21,315 nt of DNA, taken from assembly GCA_031257075.1 (NCBI GenBank), contig JAIRPM010000150.1:1-21315 (forward strand). Direction: 5' to 3'. This DNA is from Spirochaetaceae bacterium. Lineage in GTDB: Bacteria > Spirochaetota > Spirochaetia > Treponematales > Breznakiellaceae. The translations under genes and the position numbers were made by a program. Positions 13,920 through 20,204 of the stretch are shown piece by piece. Under the pieces are notes generated by a model that made no database searches, was not told the DNA's origin, and saw nothing but the letters and a program-made list of their open reading frames with translations. Position 1 is the first letter of the stretch. Every line of letters begins with the position of its first letter.

Positions 13920-14952
13920 TCAAGTTTACCCTCCCAGCCATTGAACGTATATTTAAAAATTTGTAGGGGTCAACCACATCGGAACCGATATGAACTTCGT
14001 AATGAAGATGAGGGCCGGTGGAACGGCCCGTGTTGCCAATATAGCCGACAACTTCACCCTGCTGGACACGCTGACCGGTACGCACGGCAAATTTCATCAG
14101 ATGGCCATAACGGGTATAAAAGCCATGTTTGTGCCGGATAATGATATAATTGCCAAAGCCGGGATCAACATCTACCGTAACAACCTGCCCATCGGCGGTG
14201 GCCAGAATCGGGTCTCCCTGCCGGTAGGTAGAAAGGTCTATTCCTTTATGCACATATAACTGGCCGGAAAAAGGGTCTTTGTTTTCGCCAAAAAACATTG
14301 AAATATGACCTATTCCGCCTTTAATCGGCCATATATTAGGCACTTCCGAAAGAATTGCCGTCTGCGAATCAAGCAGCGTCCCCATCTCTTTTATGGGTTC
14401 GACCACTTGTGAAAGATAGTTGGCAAGGTTTTTTATCTCATCCGTTTCACGGAGATGGCCATCCGCTGTTTCGTGAGTATCAAAAAACGAGGAAAGGTCG
14501 CCGGATGTTGCCTGCGTTTCCGGGTCACGGAGCGGGTCAAGCCCCAGCGTATTGAAAACACCTGAAAGCGCCGATTGAAAATTTCGCGCCTCTCTCCACA
14601 ATGTAGCCATCTCGTCCCGCAGTTGGTCAAGGCTTGCCTGTGTATTTTTGAGTTGGGCATCTTTGTTGGTATAAACGCTCATACGGGCGCGATAGGAAAC
14701 CGTGTGCCAAAAAAACGAAACGCCGATGCCGCCCAAAACAACCGCTACAAGTATAAGCAGAGCGAAAGTAACGTGCAAATTGTAGATTTTCTGTTCGGAA
14801 TGGGGGACAAAAACGATAGTATAACGCCGTTTAAGGATTTTGTAGAGGGCTTTGAAACAATTTGCGAGCGTGTAACCGCATAAAACAACGAGAGATTTAA
14901 CTTTTTTTACAAAACTATTCTCTATGCGCTTGTAGTCGTGAATTTTTACCAT
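13897..14952 (-). CDS. M23 family metallopeptidase, membrane-anchored
   Basis: A 351-residue inner-membrane endopeptidase predicted to cut peptidoglycan cross-links. A cytoplasmic basic head of about 60 residues is followed by one helix (about 62-82), a coiled-coil region (about 95-135), a linker, and a C-terminal LytM/M23 domain (about 225-335). Zinc ligands are His235 and Asp239 in HKGID and His317 in HLHYE, with catalytic histidines His284 (YGHL) and His315. The HxxxD and HxH signatures are intact, so it should be active, unlike degenerate EnvC/NlpD-type proteins. The start ATG 14952 has AGGGGA 9 nt upstream. It is coupled to bactofilin, which probably localises it; in spirochaetes this would bear on helical shape. 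Confidence 0.93.
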   Translation of the reverse strand: MVKIHDYKRIENSFVKKVKSLVVLCGYTLANCFKALYKILKRRYTIVFVPHSEQKIYNLHVTFALLILVAVVLGGIGVSFFWHTVSYRARMSVYTNKDAQLKNTQASLDQLRDEMATLWREARNFQSALSGVFNTLGLDPLRDPETQATSGDLSSFFDTHETADGHLRETDEIKNLANYLSQVVEPIKEMGTLLDSQTAILSEVPNIWPIKGGIGHISMFFGENKDPFSGQLYVHKGIDLSTYRQGDPILATADGQVVTVDVDPGFGNYIIIRHKHGFYTRYGHLMKFAVRTGQRVQQGEVVGYIGNTGRSTGPHLHYEVHIGSDVVDPYKFLNIRSMAGRVNLNGDGGKS

Positions 14953-15008
14953 ACTACAGTATCCCCTTAGAATATCGGCTTTTTCCGCTCAAAACTGAAC
15001 CCTCCCTC

Positions 15009-15036
15009 AGTATAACTTTTTTTGAAAAAAAGTAAA
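15009..15036 (-). promoter_or_regulatory. Candidate promoter of the M23-bactofilin operon with palindromic spacer
   Basis: Minus strand TTTACT (15036-15031), 16 bp, TATACT (15014-15009). The spacer lies almost entirely within a perfect 19-bp palindrome (15015-15033), seven T and seven A around a central base. The leader would be about 50 nt. Confidence 0.4.
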
Positions 15037-15111
15037 AGAGGCCGGCACGGCGCGCTGGAAAACCGGTATATATTTTGAAGCGCGCAAGCCCGCCATTCGT
15101 TTCATAAACCG

Positions 15112-15771
15112 TTACCTAGGCATTCCTTTGCGCTTGAAAATTTGTTCGGCACGATGTTTGACAATAGATGTATAACGCGGGTTATCGCGGATAGTAGAAA
15201 GCGCCGACATAACCGCGCCGTTAGGCGGGCATTTGTCGTAGTAATTGAGCAAGGAACCGGCAAGCCGGCTGTCATTTGCCAGCGCGTTGTACTGGTAAAG
15301 GATAAACTGGACTGTGTTGAGCGTCCGACTGTCAAAAGCCTGCAATTTGGTAAGCGAATCTATAGCGGCAGATATTACCGCCGGCTCTTTTTCGTTAATA
15401 ATAACTTGTTCCAATGCGGCAATGGATTCAGGGCCGGGTAATTCACCTATAAGCCTCGATGAACGCTCGCGAACATCAGGAAAATTGTTAATGACACGCC
15501 CTTGAACCACTTCTTTGTTCAAAGTGCCTTCCAGTGAAAGTTTCCCCAGAATTTTCCCCGCTTCTTCCGGTTTTTGGCCGGTTTTTATCAATTCTTCCAG
15601 ACTGCGTACAGCGGCAAGTTTGTGCTCTCTATCAATGGAACTGCTGTATTCCTTGATAACGAGCATATTTTGCGTAGTTTGAAGGTAGGAATCCTCTACC
15701 GACATTTCCTGCGCGGCAAGACCCGATACGAGCAACCATCCTGTAAACAATATTAGACTTCTCTGTTTCAA
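15112..15771 (-). CDS. Secreted HEAT-repeat-like protein
   Basis: A 219-residue exported protein when started at TTG 15771. That start is preceded by GGAG with 7-nt spacing and opens a clean signal peptide (KQRSLILFTGWLLVSGLAAQ). A longer reading frame reaches ATG 15957, but its extra 62 residues run through a palindromic repeat and have no signal character, so I reject that start. The mature part is alpha-helical with HEAT/PBS-like spacing: REHKLAAVRSLEELI, FPDVRERSSRLIGELPGPESIAALEQVI, EPAVISAAIDSLTKL. Such proteins are usually protein-binding scaffolds. It lies 159 nt upstream of the M23 gene, on the same strand, with the M23 promoter in between. The specific role is unknown. Confidence 0.75.
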   Translation of the reverse strand: MKQRSLILFTGWLLVSGLAAQEMSVEDSYLQTTQNMLVIKEYSSSIDREHKLAAVRSLEELIKTGQKPEEAGKILGKLSLEGTLNKEVVQGRVINNFPDVRERSSRLIGELPGPESIAALEQVIINEKEPAVISAAIDSLTKLQAFDSRTLNTVQFILYQYNALANDSRLAGSLLNYYDKCPPNGAVMSALSTIRDNPRYTSIVKHRAEQIFKRKGMPR

Positions 15772-16123
15772 TCCGTAACTCCAAACAGGAAATAATAAGA
15801 AATAGACAGCCGCCAAAAACCATCTAGGGCAACGCTGATTAAATCTTCGATTGGATTTAATCACTACTTCCCTAGGACTTTCAGAAATGTCCGGCATTAA
15901 GCCATCTACCTCAAAACCGCCCGGCGCAAACCTTCGATTTGCGCAACAGGCCTTCAAATCTTATATTTCCCTCAGCATGATAAACCATTCTAAAGAAAAT
16001 GACAAGCCCCTCGTACAGTATCCGGCGCGGCCTTTACCGGGCAGTAGCCTTTGGTATGAGGTTTCCGAACGTTTTTGGGTGAAAACATATCCTGTTTGCA
16101 GTGCCGCTTGCGGGCATACGGGT
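15772..16123. other. Gene-free 350-bp interval between purC and the HEAT gene
   Basis: I see no convincing gene. It holds element copy B (15826-15878) and a small hairpin, GCGCAAA (15924-15930) with TTTGCGC (15938-15944). Open frames on both strands here (plus 15851-16147; minus extension 15957-15772) cross the repeat, lack ribosome-binding sites and resemble no family I recognise. Confidence 0.6.
15826..15878. repeat. Palindromic intergenic element, copy B
   Basis: Outer arms CTAGGG and CCCTAG and inner arms GATTAAATC and GATTTAATC surround TTCGATTG. The left side contains GGGCAACGCTGATTA, identical over 14 bases with copy A. Confidence 0.65.
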
Positions 16124-16834
16124 TTAAGCGCCTATAAGCCGCTTTAGAACTTCGTGATAGGCTTCTTCTACGCCGCCCATATCACGGCGGAAACGGTCTT
16201 TGTCAAGTTTTTCGCCGGTTTTGCTGTCCCAAAAACGGCATGTATCAGGGGAAATTTCATCGGCCAAAATTATCGCGCCGGAAGGCGTTTTCCCGAATTC
16301 CAATTTGAAATCGATAAGTACAATCCCTAAATCTTTGAGATAATTGGATAAAATTGTGTTTATGGTAAAAGAATAGCCCGCAATAACCGCAAGTTCATCT
16401 TCTCCCGCCCAACCCATTGCGGCAATATGGTAGTTGTTTACCATAGGGTCGCCAAGCGCGTCATCTTTATAGCAGTATTCCAGCACAGTTTTTTTAAGGG
16501 CGGCGCCTTCCGGCAGCCCCAGCCGTTTAGCAAGGCTGCCTGCCGCAATATTGCGCACAATGACTTCCAATGGAATGATTTTAACTACTTTTACCAGCGT
16601 TTCAATGGGCGACAATTCTTTGACATAGTGGGTCGGAACACCCTCTTTTTCCAGCAGGCGCATAAGATGATTGGTAACGCGGTTGTTGATTTCGCCTTTC
16701 CCGGCTATGGAACCGCGTTTGGCGCCGTTTCCCGCTGTGGCATCATCTTTATATTCGACAATAAAGTAATCAGGCTTATCTGTGGCAAAAATCTTTTTGG
16801 CTTTACCTTCGTACAGTTGCGTTCTTTTTTCCAT
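16124..16834 (-). CDS. purC: Phosphoribosylaminoimidazole-succinocarboxamide synthase (SAICAR synthetase)
   Basis: Condenses CAIR with aspartate using ATP in de novo purine synthesis; cytosolic. 236 residues, the normal length of the bacterial enzyme. Signatures: LYEGKAKKIF near the N-terminus (ATP loop), DDATAGNG, VKIIPLEVIVRNIAAGSLAKR, GIVLIDFKLEFG and ILADEISPDTCRFWD. It stands alone, divergent from the HtrA gene, with no other pur gene in view. Upstream of ATG 16834 there is only a weak AGG, and a promoter ends 6 nt before the ATG, so the mRNA is probably leaderless or nearly so. Confidence 0.97.
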   Translation of the reverse strand: MEKRTQLYEGKAKKIFATDKPDYFIVEYKDDATAGNGAKRGSIAGKGEINNRVTNHLMRLLEKEGVPTHYVKELSPIETLVKVVKIIPLEVIVRNIAAGSLAKRLGLPEGAALKKTVLEYCYKDDALGDPMVNNYHIAAMGWAGEDELAVIAGYSFTINTILSNYLKDLGIVLIDFKLEFGKTPSGAIILADEISPDTCRFWDSKTGEKLDKDRFRRDMGGVEEAYHEVLKRLIGA

Positions 16835-16839
16835 AGCCT

Positions 16840-16869
16840 ATTATGCCCTTGAAAGCGGGCGGCAGTCAA
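16840..16869 (-). promoter_or_regulatory. purC promoter implying a near-leaderless mRNA
   Basis: Minus strand TTGACT (16869-16864), 18 bp, CATAAT (16845-16840). The A of the ATG is 6 nt after the -10, the same geometry as bioB. Confidence 0.5.
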
Positions 16870-16937
16870 TGCGGTATCTGGTGTAACCACCTTCCCTGCT
16901 GCGCGGTTTTTTGATAAAGTCTTAGTTAGAGTTTGCC

Positions 16938-16943
16938 TATAAT
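16938..16943 (+). promoter_or_regulatory. -10 element of the HtrA gene
   Basis: A perfect TATAAT on the plus strand, 48 nt before the ATG. No good -35 sits at 16-18 bp; TTGATA (16911-16916) is 21 bp away. An activator or an alternative -35 may be needed. An AAGGAG ribosome-binding site is at 16977-16982. Confidence 0.45.
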
Positions 16944-16990
16944 GCAGCCACATTAGAGACAGGCGCTAACTTATGTAAGGAGTAAGGCGT

Positions 16991-18508
16991 ATGGGTTTGA
17001 TAAAACATCTATCTTCGAAGAAATTTTTTATTTTCAATTTGGTGCTGTTGGGGGCGCTCTTTGGGTTTTCGCTCGCGTTTTTGTCGTTTTCATGTTCGGC
17101 AAAAGGAACAGGGCTGTTTTCACAAGGAAAGACGGCGCAGGCGCAAGAAGCGGCACCCGTACCTAAAAATTCGCTCGAAGTGGCGCAAAATCTGCAAATA
17201 GCGTTCAAGGCGGTCGCGGACAAAGTACAGCCTTCGGTGGTGGAATTGAAGACCAGTACAACACGCCGGCAGCAACTTCCCAACGGAATTCCATGGGAAT
17301 TCTTTTTCGGCCCGCAGGATGGCGAAGGCCCGGGCAGGCGCGGGGAACGCGAATACCGCTCACAAGGTTTGGGCAGCGGTATCATCGTTCAAACAGACAG
17401 CAAGACAAACATGTACTATGTACTCACCAATTACCATGTTGTAAAAGACGCTGATGAAATTGAAATTGAGGCGTATGGTGAGCGTAGTTACCCTGCTAAA
17501 CTTGTCGGTCAAGATGAGCGCAAAGATTTGGCAATGGTATCGTTTACCACGCAGGATAAACATCCGGTAGCGGAACTCGGTGACAGCGATGATGTTAAAA
17601 CGGGCGACTGGGCTATCGCGGTAGGCAACCCGCTCGGCTTTATGTCTAGCGTAACGATGGGCATAATCAGCGCGGTGGGGCGCACCAATGGCCCCGGCGG
17701 CAACATTAACGACTTTTTGCAGACAGACGCTTCGATAAATCAGGGCAATTCCGGCGGGGCGCTCGTAAACATACGGGGCGAAGTTATCGGCATCAATACA
17801 TGGATAGCCTCTAACAACGGCGGCGGCTCGGTTGGTTTGGGCTTTGCCATTCCAATAAATAACGCCAAACGTACAATAGGCGAATTTATCAACAAAGGCG
17901 AAATCACCTACGGCTGGCTCGGCGTGTCGCTTGCCGAAGCGGACAACGATATCAAATCGGCACTCGGCGTAAACGGCAGGCAAGGCGCGCTTGCTTCAAT
18001 GGTCTTCCAAGGTTCGCCGGCAGACAAGGGCGGGATTTTGCCCGGCGACTTTATCACCAAACTGGACGGCAAAGACGTACGCGGTGTCCAGCAACTTCAA
18101 CTTTCGGTCGGCGACCTTGTAGTGGGCAGCCAGCACACCTTCACTGTAGTGCGCGGCGGCGCGGCGGTAGAACTAAAAGTAAAAATTGATGAACGTACCA
18201 ACGATGTGGCATCCGACAACGCCAAACTTTGGCCCGGCGTGATGATTCTCCCGCTTACCGATAAAATCCGTGAGGAGTTAAAAATTGCTAAAACAACGGC
18301 GGGCGTACTTGCCCTTCAGCCTATAGATAAAACTCCCGCCGCCGTAATGGGTTTACAACGGAACGATGTCATTACTATGCTCAACGGAGAACCGGTCAAA
18401 GATATAGCCGGTTTCTACAAAGCCCTCCGCGAAAAGGCCGGTAAGGAATTATGGTTCGATGTACTCCGCGGTGAATCCAAACTGGAAACTCCGCACTACA
18501 AGAGGTAG
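16991..18508 (+). CDS. htrA: HtrA/DegP-family serine protease with two PDZ domains
   Basis: Periplasmic or membrane-tethered protease/chaperone acting on misfolded envelope proteins. 505 residues. Residues 11-34 are hydrophobic; a Cys at 35 (FLSFSC) might be a relaxed spirochaetal lipobox, otherwise the segment is a signal anchor. The protease domain has the triad His149 (TNYHV), Asp179 (ERKDLA) and Ser254 (QGNSGGAL). PDZ1 spans about 308-395 (YGWLGVSL; QGSPADKGGILPGDFI) and PDZ2 about 410-500 (LQRNDVITMLNGEPV). All catalytic parts are intact. It starts at ATG 16991 with AAGGAG 8 nt upstream, divergent from purC. Confidence 0.96.
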   Translation: MGLIKHLSSKKFFIFNLVLLGALFGFSLAFLSFSCSAKGTGLFSQGKTAQAQEAAPVPKNSLEVAQNLQIAFKAVADKVQPSVVELKTSTTRRQQLPNGIPWEFFFGPQDGEGPGRRGEREYRSQGLGSGIIVQTDSKTNMYYVLTNYHVVKDADEIEIEAYGERSYPAKLVGQDERKDLAMVSFTTQDKHPVAELGDSDDVKTGDWAIAVGNPLGFMSSVTMGIISAVGRTNGPGGNINDFLQTDASINQGNSGGALVNIRGEVIGINTWIASNNGGGSVGLGFAIPINNAKRTIGEFINKGEITYGWLGVSLAEADNDIKSALGVNGRQGALASMVFQGSPADKGGILPGDFITKLDGKDVRGVQQLQLSVGDLVVGSQHTFTVVRGGAAVELKVKIDERTNDVASDNAKLWPGVMILPLTDKIREELKIAKTTAGVLALQPIDKTPAAVMGLQRNDVITMLNGEPVKDIAGFYKALREKAGKELWFDVLRGESKLETPHYKR

Positions 18509-18519
18509 GCTAAGGAAAA

Positions 18520-18571
18520 GGCCGGACAACAGATTGAATCTGGATTGCCCGGCCATCCTGGATAATTTTTT
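18520..18571 (+). terminator. Hairpin after the HtrA gene
   Basis: GGCCGG (18520-18525) pairs with CCGGCC (18549-18554); inside, CAA pairs with TTG and CAGA with TCTG, leaving small bulges. A run of six T (18566-18571) follows 11 nt later, further away than ideal. Confidence 0.55.
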
Positions 18572-18589
18572 GTATTTAGGGCTTGGCGC

Positions 18590-18606
18590 AAAACCATGTT
18601 GGTTTT
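18590..18606. promoter_or_regulatory. Inverted repeat upstream of the HMA-domain gene
   Basis: AAAACC (18590-18595), a 5-nt spacer, GGTTTT (18601-18606), 31 nt before the start codon. It could be an operator for a metal-responsive regulator, but no regulator is in the window and no clear promoter overlaps it. Confidence 0.25.
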
Positions 18607-18637
18607 ACGGTTGCCTCTTAAATAAAGGAAAATAGAT

Positions 18638-18847
18638 ATGAAAACAACTTTAATGATTGAAGGTATGTCCTGCGAACATTGCGTAAAAGCGGTTACACAG
18701 GCATTGCTAGAGGTAAATGGCGTAAAAAAAGCCAAAGTCAGCCTGAAAGCCAAAAACGCCGTTATTGACCATGCGGATACTACGCCTCTTGACGCGCTCA
18801 AATCCGCTGTCAAAGAAGCAGGTTTTGAACTAGGCGCAGCGGCCTAA
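18638..18847 (+). CDS. Heavy-metal-associated (CopZ-like) metallochaperone
   Basis: A 69-residue cytosolic protein made of a single HMA domain. The metal-binding loop GMSCEHC carries Cys12 and Cys15 after Met10, the pattern of copper(I) chaperones such as CopZ/Atx1. The remaining beta-alpha-beta pattern is normal (VNGVKKAKVSLKAKNAVI; AVKEAGFEL). AAAGGA lies 8 nt before ATG 18638. No CopA-type ATPase or CsoR/CueR is nearby, so the delivery partner is elsewhere, and copper specificity is inferred from the motif only. Confidence 0.93.
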   Translation: MKTTLMIEGMSCEHCVKAVTQALLEVNGVKKAKVSLKAKNAVIDHADTTPLDALKSAVKEAGFELGAAA

Positions 18848-18861
18848 TACCTCTGTCAAAA

Positions 18862-18922
18862 CCCTGTCCGTTGAGCCCTATTGTTTTCCAATGGCCGCAA
18901 ACGAACAGGGGGGTAGACATTT
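18862..18922 (+). terminator. Long-loop inverted repeat after the HMA gene
   Basis: CCCTGTCCGTT (18862-18872) and AACGAACAGGG (18900-18910) pair over 10 of 11 positions, with a 27-nt loop, followed shortly by ATTTTT. A weak terminator candidate. Confidence 0.3.
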
Positions 18923-18942
18923 TTGAAAAGATGTTTTATTTT
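18914..18942 (+). promoter_or_regulatory. Candidate tRNA-Asn promoter
   Basis: TAGACA (18914-18919), 17 bp, TATTTT (18937-18942), placing the start about 5 nt before the tRNA. A perfect TTGACA at 18941-18946 is too close to the tRNA to act as its -35. Confidence 0.4.
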
Positions 18943-18953
18943 GACATTGTTAT

Positions 18954-19026
18954 TCCCCTGTAGCTCAGTTGGCAGAGCAAGTGGCTGTTAACCACTGGGT
19001 CGGCAGTTCAAGCCTGTCCGGGGGAG
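18954..19026 (+). tRNA. tRNA-Asn (anticodon GTT)
   Basis: A full cloverleaf: acceptor TCCCCTG/CGGGGGA (one G-T pair), D-arm GCTC/GAGC, anticodon stem AGTGG/CCACT with loop CTGTTAA (GTT at its centre), variable GGGTC, and T-arm GGCAG-TTCAAGC-CTGTC. Discriminator G, as usual for tRNA-Asn. The 3' CCA is not encoded (next bases CGTT). Confidence 0.97.
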
Positions 19027-19047
19027 CGTTGCAACTGAAGGTTGCTT

Positions 19048-19078
19048 AGGCCGTCCGCAAGGGCGGCCTATTTCTTTG
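19048..19078 (+). terminator. Terminator after tRNA-Asn
   Basis: AGGCCGTCC (19048-19056), a GCAA tetraloop, GGGCGGCCT (19061-19069), then ATTTCTTTG. Nine pairs with one wobble and a stable tetraloop. A smaller hairpin, GCAAC/GTTGC, lies just before it. Confidence 0.75.
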
Positions 19079-19157
19079 TGAAACAAGGAATAGGCAACGG
19101 CGTTTTTAAGAACAATTCTCATTTCCAGCGGTTTTGTGCTATTCTTTACCTGCAAAA

Positions 19158-20204
19158 ATGCGCTGTTTACAAAAATTTCTTTTCCATCTGTGGTTGTGCG
19201 CCGGCACAAGCCTTGCTTTGTTTTCTTGTGTCCCGTCACGCCCTCTGTCAAAAGCGGGTTTTGCTTTGGGGACAGTTTGTTCCGTCAGAGTATACGATTG
19301 AGGCGGCGCGCTGTCGGCGCTGTCGGCGCTATCGCTTGTTTTTGAGCGCATTAACGAAATTGAGCGCGTTTTTAGTCCTTCTATCGACGGAAGCGATATT
19401 AACCGCATAAACCGGCTGGCCGGCATCGCGCCCACGCAGGTAAGCGCCGAAACACTCTTTGTTCTAAAAACGGCGCGCCTCTTTGCGGAACATTCCGGCG
19501 GCGCGTTCAACCCATGCATCGGGCCTCTTGTTAGCCTTTGGGGCATAGGAACTGAGAATGAACGTGTCCCAGCGCCCGCGGAAATTGATGCGGCGCTTCC
19601 CTTGCTTGATTTCCATGAACTTCATATTGATGACGAAATGGGCACCGTTTTTCTTGCAAAAGCCGGCATGGCTCTTGATTTGGGCGCGATCGTGAAAGGT
19701 TATGCGGCGGATGAAGCCGCCCGTATACTCCGTGAGAAAGGGGTTAAGCGGGCTATTATTGATTTAGGCGGAAATATCACAGTTCTAGGCGGCAAACAAA
19801 CCGGCATACTCCCCGGCAAGGAAGCGCCATGGCACATTGGCATTCAGAATCCCGCCGAGAAACGGGGCATTTATTCGATGATAATTCCATGCAGGAACAC
19901 GACACTGGTAACAAGCGGGACTTATGAACGGTTTTTCGAACAAGGCGGTAAGCGTTATCACCATATTCTTTCAATGAAGGATGGCTTTCCGGTAGACAAT
20001 GAATTGCAATCGGTAACTATTGCCGGAAGCCTTGAGGGCAGGCCGTCCGCGTCAATGTTTGCGGATGCCCTGTCCACCTCGGTATTTGCGCTTGGTTATA
20101 CCGCGGGCTTAACATTGTTAAAAGAATTTCCCGGCTTTGAAGCGATTTTTATTTTCAAAGGGGGCGAAATCCGGCGCGCTTTTTCTGACGACGCTTTTTT
20201 ATGA
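19158..20204 (+). pseudogene. apbE: ApbE-type FAD:protein FMN transferase interrupted by one in-frame TGA
   Basis: ApbE attaches FMN to Thr of periplasmic flavoproteins such as the RnfG/NqrC subunits. From ATG 19158 the frame gives a lipoprotein head (RCLQKFLFHLWLC ... LALFSC, lipobox Cys24) and the family start GFALGTVCSVRVYD. Then TGA at 19299-19301 (codon 48) is followed, in the same frame, by the rest of the enzyme up to TGA 20202-20204. The downstream motifs are intact: FERINEIERVFSPS, SGGAFNP..GPLVSLWG, ALDLGAIVKGYAAD, IDLGGNITVLGG, TSGTYERFF, FADALSTS. Ignoring the stop, the product is about 347 residues, the normal length. The TGA sits where relatives have a variable, often Gly-rich turn, so GGA to TGA is the simplest change. 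No restart codon with a ribosome-binding site follows nearby; TTG 19602 would lose the first third. A nonsense mutation, sequencing error or readthrough remain possible. Confidence 0.8.
19308..19334 (+). repeat. Three in-frame 9-bp tandem repeats in apbE
   Basis: GCGCTGTCG, GCGCTGTCG, GCGCTATCG, encoding Ala-Leu-Ser three times, starting 7 nt after the in-frame TGA. Confidence 0.9.

Noticed and set aside
13392..14141. 249-residue plus-strand frame opposite bactofilin and M23
   Set aside because: Antisense shadow of two well-supported coupled genes.
15851..16147. Plus-strand 98-residue open frame
   Set aside because: It crosses repeat copy B and the purC 3' end, has no ribosome-binding site and no recognisable motif.
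17360..17983. 207-residue minus-strand frame opposite htrA
   Set aside because: Lies wholly within the protease coding region, with no independent start signal.
18941..18946. Perfect TTGACA as the tRNA-Asn -35 box
   Set aside because: A -10 at standard spacing would fall inside the tRNA gene; TAGACA at 18914 fits better.
19299..19301. TGA as selenocysteine in ApbE
   Set aside because: The position is a variable turn rather than a catalytic site. ApbE is not a known selenoprotein family, and I could not fold a convincing SECIS hairpin just downstream.
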